Below are positions 18,482 through 26,997 of a stretch of DNA of 64,000 bases, in pieces. This DNA is from Streptomyces tendae (GTDB taxonomy: Bacteria > Actinomycetota > Actinomycetes > Streptomycetales > Streptomycetaceae). Numbering within the stretch: position 1 is the stretch's first letter; each line of letters begins with the position of its first letter. The notes beneath the pieces were generated by a model that was not told the DNA's origin, did no database searches, and saw nothing but the letters and a program-made list of their open reading frames with translations. The stretch covers positions 62,001-126,000 of the forward strand of contig NZ_BMUY01000004.1 in NCBI RefSeq assembly GCF_014650435.1. The letters run 5' to 3'. The position numbers were made by a program, and so were the translations under genes.

Positions 18482-18995
18482 GGGCCGCCACCGACGTCGC
18501 CGTGCACTCCTGGTCCGGAGGCGAGCTGAGCCCACGTCAGGAGCTCAGCCTTGTCGCGGCCGTGAAGGCGGGCACGGGCTTCGCCGGGTGGCACGGGGGC
18601 GTCATCGGGACGAACGTCCGCAACGCCGACTACCTGCGGATGGTCGGGGGCCGGTCGCTGTGGCACCGGGAGGGTTTCCAGGAGTTCACCGTGCGCATCG
18701 TCGCCATGCCGGACCGGGACGGGGTGATCACCAAGGGCATCGAGGACTACGACGTCGTCACCGAGCACTACTGGGTGCTGACGGAGCGTACAACTCCGTC
18801 CTGGCCACGTCCGTGCTCGTGCCCGAAACCGCCGACGCGTGGGACGTCGCGGTCGAGTTCCCCGTGGTGTGGACGCGCCGCTGGGGCGCTGGACGGATCT
18901 TCGTGTGCACCCTGGGCCACCGCGTGGCGGACCTCGAGGTGCCGCAGACGGCGACGATGGTCGACCGGGGGCTCAAGTGGGCGGCGCGCACATGA
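18482..18995 (+). pseudogene. Truncated and frameshifted ThuA domain gene
   Basis: Sequence beginning 'AATDVAVHSWSGGELSPRQE' continues with 'AGTGFAGWHGGVIGTNVRNA', 'DYLRMVGGR' and 'GIEDYDVVTEHYWVL', the ThuA (class I amidotransferase-like) family found with sugar dehydrogenases. Near 18788 the frame breaks, and a second frame supplies 'YNSVLATSVLVPETA', 'FPVVWTRRWGAGRIFVCTLG' and 'DLEVPQTATMVDRG' to TGA at 18993-18995. The first about 60 residues are missing because of the deletion shared with the Gfo/Idh gene. ThuA and Gfo/Idh proteins usually act together in sugar oxidation, so one event disabled both. Confidence 0.8.
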
Positions 18996-19291
18996 AGTAC
19001 GCGCAGTCGACGGGGGTAGCCATGCGCAGCACGGGGTTGTCGGCCGCCATCTGTTGCTCGGTCCGTTCGGCCGCCTCCTGATCCGATGCGCGGCGGGCCC
19101 CGTTTGGCGTAGGGCCGCGCGCGCGACCGGCGTGCTCGTCATTGGATGGTGCTCATGGCCGCAGCGGCGCGCGGGCCCGCCGAGCGGTGACCCTGATGCC
19201 GACCGGGGAAGGGGTACGAGGTGATGGCACTGCTCCGGCGGACCGATGTTCTGCCCCGGGTCCGGCGGGCGCCCGGTACGGGGTGCCGGTG
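18996..19291. other. Intergenic region before SpoIIE-type phosphatase
   Basis: Nearly 300 bases without a supported gene. The frame of the following phosphatase is open back to about 19142, so part of this could be coding if an earlier start is used. The encoded text there is low-complexity and unlike PAS proteins. No repeat or clear promoter was found. Confidence 0.4.
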
Positions 19292-21337
19292 ATGGGCTCG
19301 GAGAGAGCTCTCGACGTGCGGCTCTTCGACGAGACGGTGGCGGCGATCGCCTTGTTCGAGGGCTCTGAGCACCGGTTGGTCTACCAGAACGACGCATGTG
19401 CCAGGCTGCTCGGTGCCCGGCCGGTCGGACTGCCCGCGAGGGAGGCGTTCCCCGAGGCGGACGCGGAGGAGTTCCTGACCGTGCTGGACGAGGTGGTGGC
19501 CACCGGGCGACCCTGCAGGCTTCCCGAAGCGCGCGAGCCCGACGCCGGCGCCCCGGAGCAGGCCCGGTACTTCGTGTACTCCTGTACGCCGGTCACGATG
19601 GCCGAAGGTCGCGGCGCGATGGTCGTCGCGCTGGACACCACGGCCGAGACGATGGCACTCGAACGGTACGAGGCGGTGGTGACGGCCGTCTCGCAGATGG
19701 TGTGGGTGCTGCGTGCGGACGGATCCGCGCAGGAGCTCGTCCCCGGCTGGCAGCAGCTCACCGGGAGCCCGTGGCACGACCGGATGGACGAGCGGTGGGG
19801 TGCCTACATCCATCCCCGTGACCGGGCTCGCCTCGGGCGGGAGTGGCGTGCCGCCCTCGCCCAGGAACCCCCGAGGCTGTTCGAGACCACGTTCCGGGTG
19901 AGGGCCGCCGACGGCTCGTACCGTCATATGTCGACCCGGTGTGTGCCCATCCTGCGCAACGGCCGCGCCGAGGAATGGATCGCCGCGACCGACGACGTGG
20001 AGGACACCTGGAGCGCCTCACTGCGCGAACGTCTCCTCGCAGAGATCGCACAAGTGTCCGGTGAGGGTCTGGACGAGTCCTTCGCCGCAGTGGTGAAGGC
20101 GATCGTTCCGGAGCTCGCGGACGCCTGCGTGATCATGCTTCTGGACAACGAGGAGTGGCCCCTGCCCGAACACGTACCCGTCACGGCCAGACGGGCCGCC
20201 TCCTCCACCCGCCACGGCCTGCCGGCCGGGCCTCCGCTGCGGGATCAGACGGTCGTCATCAGCGACACGGTCCGGGACGTGCTGGCGAGCCGCACCCCCC
20301 GCACCCTCCGTCTGCCGGCGGGCGAAGGAGTGCCGCCGGGCATCGTCCCGGCGGTCACCGAGCAATGGCTCAGAAGCGCGGACGCCACCAGCGTGACCCT
20401 GTACCCGCTGGTCGCCGAGGACATCGTTCTCGGCTATGCCGCCACCAGCGCGAACGGGGACGCCCCCGCTCCCGGTCCCGCCGACACCAGACTCATGCAG
20501 AGGATCTTCCGTTCCTCGGAACGACCCATCCGCAAGTCCCTCGACCTGCAGCGGGCACGCCGCACCGCTCTGCGCCTCCAGCACGCTCATCTCACCAGCC
20601 CGCCGGACGTTCCCGGTGCGAGCCTGGCCGCCTGCTACGAACCGGCCAGCTCCGCGAACGAGATCGGCGGCGACTGGTACGACGCCGTCATCCACGCCGA
20701 CGGCACTCTCGTGCTCGACATCGGAGACGTCTCCGGACACGACCTCACCGCCGCCACCGCCATGGGACAGCTGCGCAGCATGCTCAGGGGACTCGCCTGG
20801 AACAACGGCCCGGAGTGCATGCCCTCGACCGTCCTGGCCATGCTCGAGGACGCGGCAGAAGGGCTCGACATCGCCTCCTTCACGACCGCCATCCACGCCC
20901 GCCTGCAACGTCGCCCCGCCGGCGCCTGGCACATGACCTGGTCCAACGCAGGACATCCGCCGCCGCTGCTCGTCCCCGCCCGGGCCGATCCCTACTTCCT
21001 CACCGGCGCACACGTCGACCCCCCACTGTGCGTCGCCCCGGTTCTCCCCCGAACCAGCCACCACCACACCATCGCCCCCGGAGACACGCTCCTGCTCTAC
21101 ACCGACGGCCTCATCGAAACCCCCACCGCGTCACTCGACGAAGGCCAGCACAGACTTCTGACCGCGGCCGCGCACCAACGCGGCAGTCCTCTGTCCGATC
21201 TTCTCGATTCCCTGCAGCGCAGCCTCTCCGACAACCGCGACGACATCGCTCTGATCGCCTTCCGAGCCGATCCACCAAGCTCGGAGACCGAAGACCCGCC
21301 GCCCACCCCACGGCGCACCTCGCCTTCGCGGGGATAG
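19292..21337 (+). CDS. PAS/GAF-type sensor with SpoIIE-like PP2C phosphatase domain
   Basis: A soluble protein of about 681 residues. Two PAS-like segments come first ('IALFEGSEHRLVYQNDACARLLG' region, then 'AVVTAVSQMVWVLRADGS' with 'YIHPRDRARLGREW'). A GAF-like middle carries 'VTLYPLVAEDIVLGYAA'. The C-terminal PP2C_SpoIIE domain has 'NEIGGDWYDAV', 'LVLDIGDVSGHDLTAAT', 'TWSNAGHPPPLLV', 'LLLYTDGLIETP' and 'RDDIALIAF', with all metal-binding Asp positions present. It should dephosphorylate an anti-sigma-factor antagonist and so adjust a stress sigma factor; no kinase or antagonist gene is in the window. ATG at 19292 (MGSERALDV) is preferred for where homology begins, but its SD is weak, and starts at 19196 or 19142 are possible. 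Confidence 0.88.
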   Translation: MGSERALDVRLFDETVAAIALFEGSEHRLVYQNDACARLLGARPVGLPAREAFPEADAEEFLTVLDEVVATGRPCRLPEAREPDAGAPEQARYFVYSCTPVTMAEGRGAMVVALDTTAETMALERYEAVVTAVSQMVWVLRADGSAQELVPGWQQLTGSPWHDRMDERWGAYIHPRDRARLGREWRAALAQEPPRLFETTFRVRAADGSYRHMSTRCVPILRNGRAEEWIAATDDVEDTWSASLRERLLAEIAQVSGEGLDESFAAVVKAIVPELADACVIMLLDNEEWPLPEHVPVTARRAASSTRHGLPAGPPLRDQTVVISDTVRDVLASRTPRTLRLPAGEGVPPGIVPAVTEQWLRSADATSVTLYPLVAEDIVLGYAATSANGDAPAPGPADTRLMQRIFRSSERPIRKSLDLQRARRTALRLQHAHLTSPPDVPGASLAACYEPASSANEIGGDWYDAVIHADGTLVLDIGDVSGHDLTAATAMGQLRSMLRGLAWNNGPECMPSTVLAMLEDAAEGLDIASFTTAIHARLQRRPAGAWHMTWSNAGHPPPLLVPARADPYFLTGAHVDPPLCVAPVLPRTSHHHTIAPGDTLLLYTDGLIETPTASLDEGQHRLLTAAAHQRGSPLSDLLDSLQRSLSDNRDDIALIAFRADPPSSETEDPPPTPRRTSPSRG

Positions 21338-21419
21338 GCCCGGCTCCCCACGTCGCGACTCCCGCATCTCGCGGGTGTGTCTCCGCGGTCCAGGGGCGAC
21401 CGCCCGTTTCGATGAGCGC

Positions 21420-23372
21420 ATGACCCCCGATCGGCTCATGTACCGCGTCAAACGGCGACTCCTCGGGCAGCCGCTCACCACCGAACGTGTCAGCGAGGAA
21501 AAGCTGAGCAACCGGACGGCGCTCGGTGTGCTCGCGTCCGACTGCATCAGTTCGTCGGCCTACGGCTCGGAGGAGATGCTCCGCGTCCTCGTTCCGGTCG
21601 TCGGAGCTGCCGCCTTCACACTGGTCATGCCGGTCACCGGCGCTATTCTGCTGGTACTGCTGCTCCTGACGCTCTGCTACAGCGACGTCGTCACGCTCTA
21701 CACCCGGGCCGGTGGCTCCTATGTGGTCGCCCGGGAGAATTTCGGGCCGAACGTCGCGCAGGTCGCCGCCGTGGCTCTGCTGGTCGACTACGTCGTCACC
21801 GTCGCCGTCCAGACCTCGGCCGGCACCAACGCGCTGATCTCGCTCGCCCATCTGGCGGGCAACGGCTGGACGGGGCTCGACCACCTCCAGCTGCCGGTCT
21901 CCGTGGCGGTGATCGTGCTGCTCGCGTACGGGAACCTGCGCGGCGTCCGCGAGGCCGGCCGGATGTTCGCGCTCCCCGCCTATCTCTTCATCGCGGCGAT
22001 GGGCCTGGTCTTCCTCGTCGCGGCGGTGCGCGCACTGTCGGGCGAGCTGCCGCACGCCGACCTGACCGCTCCCGGGGTGGTTCCCCTGGGGACTCCCGGC
22101 GACGGCTGGCTGTACGGCGCCTCCCTCTTCATCGTGCTGCGCTCCTTCGCCAACGGCGGCTCTTCCCTCACCGGACTCGAAGCGATCTCGAACGGCATCT
22201 CCGCCTTCCGCGAACCCCAGGGCCGCAACGCCCGGCACACCCTGATCGCCATGAGCTGCGTGCTCGCCGTCCTGGTGCTGGGCGTCTCCACCCTCGCGCA
22301 CTTCACCCACGCCGTCCCGTACACCGACGGAACCCCCACCGTCATCGCGCAGGAGGCGAGGCTCGCCTTCGGCGACGGAACCGTGGGGACGACCGGCCTG
22401 GTCTTCGTCCAGCTGGCGACCGCCCTGGTCCTCTACACCGGTGCCAACACCCCCTTCACCGGCTTTCCGTTCCTGGCCAGCTTCGTCGCACAGGACCGGT
22501 TCCTGCCGCGGCTGCTGACCCGGCGCGGGCACCGGCTGGCGTTCTCCAACGGCATCGTCACACTCTCCGCCCTCTCGCTGGCCCTGCTGCTCGTCACCGG
22601 CGCCAACGTGGACAAACTGGTGGCCCTCTACGCGATCGGCGTGTTCACCGCCTTCACCATGGCCGGGGCCGGTCTCACCGCCTACCACCTGCGCAGGCGA
22701 GAGCCACTGCGCCGGGTGAAGGGCGCGGTCAACGCGCTCGCGGCGACCGTCTCCGCCGCCGTCGTGCTGATCTTCGCCGTCACGAAGTTCACCGAAGGCG
22801 CCTGGCTGGTCGTCGTGGTCTTCCCGCTCGGGGTCTGGGTACTGATCCGGATCAACCGCGAGTACCGGCGCGAAGCCGCCGCGCTGGAACGGCTGCCCAC
22901 GGGCGCGGACCGGCCCCGTACCCGGCGCCACCAGGTGTTCGTCCTGGTCGAGATCCTGGACCTCGCGGCGCTGAAGGCACTGCGGTACGCCCACGAGCTG
23001 CGGCCCGACAACGTGAGGGCAGTGCACTTCGCCATCGACGAGGCACACGCACACCGGCTGTCCACCCTCTGGGCGTCGACGTCCGCGACCTCGGTCGAGC
23101 TGGAACTCGTGGCCTGCCCCGACCGCCGGCTGCGGCACGCGATGCGGGAACTGGCCGCCCGGACCACGCACGACGGGGACACGTCCCTGACCGTGCTCGT
23201 GCCCCGGCGGATGTACGCCAACGCCCTCGGCAAGCTCCTCCACCGCGGTACCGGCGAGAAGATGTCGCGGGCACTGGAGCAACTGCCGCACGTCGCGGTC
23301 ACCATCCTGCCCTTCAACGCGTCGCACGCCATCCGGGCCCTGGAGTCGGGCCGCCTGCCCGACATCGACTGA
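21420..23372 (+). CDS. APC-family permease, KimA-like (possible K+ importer)
   Basis: The 650-residue protein has about 12 membrane helices and then a cytoplasmic domain of about 190 residues. The N-terminal 'RVSEEKLSNRTALGVLASDC' with 'SSSAYGSEEMLRVL' is the signature of the APC-superfamily branch containing Bacillus KimA (YdaO). Inside are 'TRAGGSYVVARENFGP' and 'LEAISNGISAFREP'. The C-terminal part ('HQVFVLVEILDLAALKALRY') resembles the USP-like domain that binds c-di-AMP in KimA. Potassium/proton symport is known for KimA; for this protein it is inference, and an amino acid substrate is the alternative. ATG at 21420 lacks a strong SD. It lies 82 bases after the SpoIIE-type phosphatase, perhaps in one stress-related unit. 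Confidence 0.85.
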   Translation: MTPDRLMYRVKRRLLGQPLTTERVSEEKLSNRTALGVLASDCISSSAYGSEEMLRVLVPVVGAAAFTLVMPVTGAILLVLLLLTLCYSDVVTLYTRAGGSYVVARENFGPNVAQVAAVALLVDYVVTVAVQTSAGTNALISLAHLAGNGWTGLDHLQLPVSVAVIVLLAYGNLRGVREAGRMFALPAYLFIAAMGLVFLVAAVRALSGELPHADLTAPGVVPLGTPGDGWLYGASLFIVLRSFANGGSSLTGLEAISNGISAFREPQGRNARHTLIAMSCVLAVLVLGVSTLAHFTHAVPYTDGTPTVIAQEARLAFGDGTVGTTGLVFVQLATALVLYTGANTPFTGFPFLASFVAQDRFLPRLLTRRGHRLAFSNGIVTLSALSLALLLVTGANVDKLVALYAIGVFTAFTMAGAGLTAYHLRRREPLRRVKGAVNALAATVSAAVVLIFAVTKFTEGAWLVVVVFPLGVWVLIRINREYRREAAALERLPTGADRPRTRRHQVFVLVEILDLAALKALRYAHELRPDNVRAVHFAIDEAHAHRLSTLWASTSATSVELELVACPDRRLRHAMRELAARTTHDGDTSLTVLVPRRMYANALGKLLHRGTGEKMSRALEQLPHVAVTILPFNASHAIRALESGRLPDID

Positions 23373-23490
23373 GCCACCGCCAACCGGGAGACACAGGTCG
23401 AAGCAACTGGTGGAATATGCCTCGTTATCCGACCTCCCCACCAACCCCAACGAACGACCACCCTCCTGAAGAAGCCTCGAAAGGAATCCG

Positions 23491-23934
23491 ATGACGTTCA
23501 TCAGGCGCTTCGACCACGTCGGCATCACCGTCGCCGACCTCGACGCCGCGACGGCGTTCTTCGTCGGCCTCGGCCTGGAGGCCGATCGGAAAATGCCCGT
23601 CGAAGGCGAATTCCTGGACACGGTGATCGGCACGACCGACGCCCGCACCGAGATCGTCATGCTGCGACCGCCCGGCGGAGGCACGACGCTGGAGCTCTCC
23701 AGCTTCACCCGACCGGACCACCTCCCGGGCTCGCCCGCCGCGCCGGCCAACGAGCTGGGCCTCCGCAACGTCGCCTTCGAGGTGCACGACCTCCACGCCG
23801 CGGTCGACCACGCCGCAGGCAAGGGCTACGGCCTGGTGGGAGGCATCGGCGAATACGAGGGCATGTGGCGGATGGCCTACGTCCGCGGGCCCGAAGGAAT
23901 CATCGTCTCGCTGGCCGAACGTATCGAGAAGTAG
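23491..23934 (+). CDS. VOC (glyoxalase/bleomycin resistance) family protein
   Basis: A 147-residue protein with the two beta-alpha-beta-beta-beta modules of the vicinal-oxygen-chelate fold. The first starts 'RRFDHVGITVADLDAATAFFV' with metal-ligand His near 9. The second contains 'GLRNVAFEVHDLHAAVDH' and ends 'RMAYVRGPEGIIVSLAER', with Glu or His ligands in typical places. It may be a metal-dependent lyase, isomerase or dioxygenase, or a binding protein. The start has a good SD (CGAAAGGAATCCG before ATG). A YCII-like gene follows after 9 bases, so they are co-transcribed. Confidence 0.9.
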   Translation: MTFIRRFDHVGITVADLDAATAFFVGLGLEADRKMPVEGEFLDTVIGTTDARTEIVMLRPPGGGTTLELSSFTRPDHLPGSPAAPANELGLRNVAFEVHDLHAAVDHAAGKGYGLVGGIGEYEGMWRMAYVRGPEGIIVSLAERIEK

Positions 23935-23943
23935 GGAGCCGTC

Positions 23944-24282
23944 ATGAGCACGAGCGTGACCGACGAACAGATCCGGGCCCTGGCCATGTCCGCGAAGCCC
24001 TACAGCCTGGCCCTCCTTCAGTGGGGGCCGCAGCGGACCATGGACGGCGCGGACGCCATCGAACTCGAACACCAGCGACGCATGGTGTCGCTGCGCGCCG
24101 ACGGGGTGATCGCGGTCCTGTGCCCGGTCGCCTCCGACACCGTGGCCGGCGTCGCGATCATGACCGTGCCGGCCGAGGAAGCCGCGGAGATCATGGCCCA
24201 GGACCCCTGCGTGCGCGCCGGGATGATGCGCTGCGAGGTCCACCCGTGCCACGGCTTCCCCGGAGACGTTCTCCCCGCATGA
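23944..24282 (+). CDS. YCII-related small protein
   Basis: A 112-residue protein resembling the YciI/DGPF-like alpha-beta fold. It carries 'KPYSLALLQWGPQRT', a central 'IELEHQRRMVSLRADGVIAV' helix-strand, then 'AEEAAEIMAQDPCVRAGMMR' and 'CEVHPCHGF'. The 'A..i...DP....g' helix followed by a basic/acidic strand is the family's usual ending. Function is unknown; YCII proteins are suggested to be small enzymes with a His-Asp pair. It is co-transcribed with the upstream VOC gene (9-base gap, GGAG in the preceding stop region). Confidence 0.75.
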   Translation: MSTSVTDEQIRALAMSAKPYSLALLQWGPQRTMDGADAIELEHQRRMVSLRADGVIAVLCPVASDTVAGVAIMTVPAEEAAEIMAQDPCVRAGMMRCEVHPCHGFPGDVLPA

Positions 24283-24507
24283 ACGATCCCGGCCGCCAGG
24301 CCCTTGGTCCGGGGCTCGGCCGTCCCCGCCGCGCTCGGAGCCGACCGTCCCGGGCACCGGCCGAACGGCACGCCGAGCAGGGGCAGGGAGCTTCCACGGA
24401 TCGCTGTACGCGACACGTTCCGGCGCGGCAGGATCCTTACGACCGAAGGAGCGGACGGGCGGCAGCGGGCGGAGACGAGGAGGCAGAGCCTGTGAAGCAC
24501 CCCGTCC

Positions 24508-24663
24508 TCAGAAGAAGTGCTTGCGTCCACCGACCGCGCGACCGGTCGCACCCAGGATCCACAGGATGGCGCCCACCAGGATGAGGACGCCACCGACCGT
24601 CGTCAGCAGACCCAGACCGGCCAGCAGGCCGATGATCAGCAGAATCAGCCCAAGAATGATCAT
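24508..24663 (-). CDS. DUF6131 family small membrane protein (51 aa)
   Basis: The minus strand from ATG at 24663 reads MIILGLILLIIGLLAGLGLL, continues as two glycine-spaced hydrophobic helices, and ends in a basic tail RAVGGRKHFF before TGA. This is the pattern of the DUF6131 family, 50-residue membrane proteins common in actinomycetes. It is too short for ordinary ORF cut-offs. The two helices are nearly perfect I/L/G/V runs with a Trp in the second, so coding is convincing despite a weak SD. Function is unknown; a stress-linked cell-envelope role is only a guess. The surrounding 24283-24507 and 24664-24864 show no other gene. Confidence 0.8.
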   Translation of the reverse strand: MIILGLILLIIGLLAGLGLLTTVGGVLILVGAILWILGATGRAVGGRKHFF

Positions 24664-24864
24664 TTCAAACCCCATCCTCAATCGCGTCTCAGACGCGTGC
24701 GCGTACAGGTTCCCCGACGGCCCGTGTTCCGCCGTCAGTTGGTTGATCCGTACCGGCCTCGACCGTCAGGACCTCGGTGCGATAGCCCTTGTGCCCGGTC
24801 GCACGGTGTTCACGCTTCCCGGGAAACATCACTGACGAGACTCCCAGGCGACCCCGGACGGTCA

Positions 24865-25245
24865 CTGACGGACACTTCCGTCTGGCGCGATCGTGACTTC
24901 CTGCTGTGGGGCAGCCAGACGGTCAGCGAGACGGCGGCGCCGATCACCGTTCTCGCGCTGCCGTTGGTCGCCGTCGTGCTCCTGGACTCCTCCGCGTTCC
25001 AGGTCGGCCTCCTGGCTGCTGCCGAGACGAGCGCGTATCTGCTGCTGGAGTGGCCGGCGGCATGACGTCCCGGTACCTGGCCCGTAAGGTCGGCTCGGCG
25101 CGGATCAGCCGGATCGCCGTGACCCTGCTTTCGCTGACCGGCCTGCTCATTCCGCTGGCCGGACCCGGGTGGTGGGTGCTGCTGTTCGGCTTCGGCTGGA
25201 TCTCGTGGACCCTCGCCTCGACCGTCGCGGGCGTGGGTTCGGGCC
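24865..25245 (+). pseudogene. Deleted MFS transporter gene (two helical fragments)
   Basis: A first fragment reads 'WRDRDFLLWGSQTVSETAAP' and 'ITVLALPLVAVVLLD', ending 'AAETSAYLLLEWPAA' at 25065. That is the first two helices of DHA-like MFS exporters. A second frame resumes with 'YLARKVGSARISRIAVTLLS' and 'GLLIPLAGPGWWVLLFGFGW', which belongs to the middle of the same family. About 170 residues are missing between the two, and nothing resembling the C-terminal half follows. There is an internal deletion, a frame change and a 3' loss. The next 220 bases to the SDR gene hold no recognisable feature. Confidence 0.7.
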
Positions 25246-25467
25246 GGGATCTCACCGGCCGAGATGGGATCACCATGCCTTGCTCGGCCGGGCTCCCCTG
25301 GAGCGCGGACGCCGGATACCTGTGTTTCGCGGCGGTCGGCCGCAGTCCAGGCCCTTGTGGCTCGGGGCCACCGGAACGAGTCAGCCGATCGGCCCCGCCC
25401 CCGTAGCCGCGACGGAAAGCCCCCACAGCCGTTCGGCCGAGGATTGGTCGACGGCGTAGCTGCGGAC

Positions 25468-26364
25468 CTAACCGTCGCCCGTCGGATCGTCCTCGTCGGT
25501 GACCCGTGCGACCTCGCAGTCCTCGAGGTAGAGGCCGCCGTGTCCCGCCAGGAGTGGCGAGGTGGCCGCCCACAGGCCGGTGGCGGCACCCTGTGCCGGG
25601 GTCTTGAAACCCTCGCCGATCACGGCGCCCTGCTGGTCCACCCAGCCCAGTTCCACCTGCTCACGGCGCGTCAGCTCCCGCTGGAGGCCGGTGATGATGC
25701 TCCCCGGGTGGAGGGCGAACGCCTGGACTCCGTCGCCGCGGCCGAGGGCGTCGAGGTGGACGGCGAACAGGACGTTGGCCGTTTTGGCCTGGCCATATGC
25801 CTGCCAGCGGTCGTAGCCGCTGCGGAAGTGCGGGTCGTGCCAACGGAAGTCGGTGATGCCGTGTCCGCCGGAGCTGTATACGACGACGCGGGCACCCTGG
25901 GCATCGCGCAGGAGCGGGTACAGCTCGCTGACCAAGGCGAAGTGCCCGAAGTGATTGGCGGCCAGCTGGTACTCCCAGCCGGGCCCGACACGCCGCTCCG
26001 GCGTCGCCATCACCCCGGCCACAGCCATGAGGAAGTCGAGCCGGTCGACCGTTTCCCGGATGCGCGCGGCGGCGGCACGTACGCTGCCGAGGTCGGCGAG
26101 GTCCATGGGGACGATCTCGCAGGGGGCGCCATGGAGCCCGGAGAGCGCCTCCCGGGCGGATTCCGGCCGACGTGCCGGGACGATGACACGGGCCCCTGCA
26201 CCCAGCAGCGCCCGCGTGGTCTCCAGGCCGAGGCCGGAGTAGCCGCCGGTGACGACTGCGGTCCTGCCGGAGAGGTCGACCCCGGCGACGACCTCCTCGG
26301 CGGTGGAGGCCGCAGAGAAGGGAGAGTTGATCGAGTGTTGCGCGGTGACGGTCCGAGTGTTCAT
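25468..26364 (-). CDS. SDR family oxidoreductase, MerR-controlled
   Basis: A 298-residue SDR of the retinol-dehydrogenase/WW-oxidoreductase-like type. It has 'TAVVTGGYSGLGLETTRALL' (T-G-x3-G-x-G), 'LDFLMAVAGVM', 'NHFGHFALVSELYPLL', 'VVYSSGGH' and 'YGQAKTANVLFAV' as Ser-Tyr-Lys. It should oxidise or reduce a small hydroxyl/carbonyl compound with NADP(H). The start ATG at 26364 is fixed by the promoter: -10 TAGCGT lies 7 bases upstream, so the transcript is probably leaderless. It is divergent from the MerR gene, whose product is expected to bind the dyad in the 19-bp spacer. Confidence 0.92.
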   Translation of the reverse strand: MNTRTVTAQHSINSPFSAASTAEEVVAGVDLSGRTAVVTGGYSGLGLETTRALLGAGARVIVPARRPESAREALSGLHGAPCEIVPMDLADLGSVRAAAARIRETVDRLDFLMAVAGVMATPERRVGPGWEYQLAANHFGHFALVSELYPLLRDAQGARVVVYSSGGHGITDFRWHDPHFRSGYDRWQAYGQAKTANVLFAVHLDALGRGDGVQAFALHPGSIITGLQRELTRREQVELGWVDQQGAVIGEGFKTPAQGAATGLWAATSPLLAGHGGLYLEDCEVARVTDEDDPTGDG

Positions 26365-26371
26365 GCCCGGA

Positions 26372-26402
26372 ACGCTACGAGCTAGAGGCGGGTCTAGATC
26401 AA
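26372..26402 (-). promoter_or_regulatory. MerR-type promoter with 19-bp spacer and operator dyad
   Basis: On the minus strand -35 TTGATC (26402-26397) and -10 TAGCGT (26377-26372) are 19 bp apart, the overlong spacing typical of MerR-activated promoters. The spacer and -35 edge carry the inverted repeat CTAGA-GGCGGG-TCTAG (26382-26397). The -10 ends 7 bases before the SDR ATG. On the plus strand TAAAGT (26407-26412) lies 6 bases before the MerR ATG, so both divergent transcripts are probably leaderless and share this 54-bp region. Confidence 0.75.
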
Positions 26403-26418
26403 GCCCTAAAGTGACCTC

Positions 26419-26850
26419 ATGGCGATGATCGAAACCGTCACGGAATCGCTCGGCATCGGCGAGGTCGCCGACCGCACCGGCCTGAGCGTCCACGCCCTGC
26501 GCTTCTACGAGCGCGAGGGCCTGCTGATCGGCCCGGTCCACCGCACCGCGGGCGGCCGCCGGCGCTACAGCCCCACCGACGTCGACTGGTTGGGGATCTG
26601 CGTCCGGCTGCGGGAGTCCGGAATGCCCCTGGCCGAGCTGAAGCGATTCGCCGAGCTCGTGCGGCAGGGACCGGGCAACGAGCCGGAGCGACTGCGGCTC
26701 CTCGATGCCCATCAACACCGCGTCGAGGACCAGATCCGCGCCCTGGAGGAATGCCGCTCCATCATCGCCGTCAAGGTGGGCGTCTACGCCGAGCACGTTG
26801 CGCGCGGTACGGCCGCCGGACTGTGGGACCCGACGGCGACCGAGGGCTAG
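26419..26850 (+). CDS. MerR family transcriptional regulator
   Basis: A 143-residue MerR protein. The winged HTH 'GIGEVADRTGLSVHALRFYEREGLL' with 'RTAGGRRRYSPTDVDWL' starts at about residue 11. The dimerisation coiled coil follows ('LLDAHQHRVEDQIRALEECRSIIAVKVG'). The C-terminal tail is short, without the Cys set of metal sensors, so a small-molecule or redox signal is more likely. It is divergent from the SDR gene over a 54-bp gap containing the 19-bp-spacer promoter and dyad, which makes that SDR the target. ATG at 26419 follows TAAAGT by 6 bases, suggesting leaderless translation; a second in-frame ATG lies two codons later. Confidence 0.93.
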   Translation: MAMIETVTESLGIGEVADRTGLSVHALRFYEREGLLIGPVHRTAGGRRRYSPTDVDWLGICVRLRESGMPLAELKRFAELVRQGPGNEPERLRLLDAHQHRVEDQIRALEECRSIIAVKVGVYAEHVARGTAAGLWDPTATEG

Positions 26851-26997
26851 GGGCCCGTTGCGCTCACGGGGCTCCTGCCGGCCGGGCGGCGATCGCTGTC
26901 ACATCGGATCCGGTCGTCCCAGTAGTGCTGCTCCGTGCCCGGGATGACCCGCACGGTCGAGTCGATGGATCACACGGCCACCCTCTACGCTGTCGCG

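Noticed and set aside
21111..23822. A 903-codon minus-strand open frame opposite the KimA-like permease.
   Set aside because: It is a GC-rich antisense shadow: glycine/glutamine-rich, no family motifs, no SD, and the plus strand has clear membrane helices and conserved motifs.
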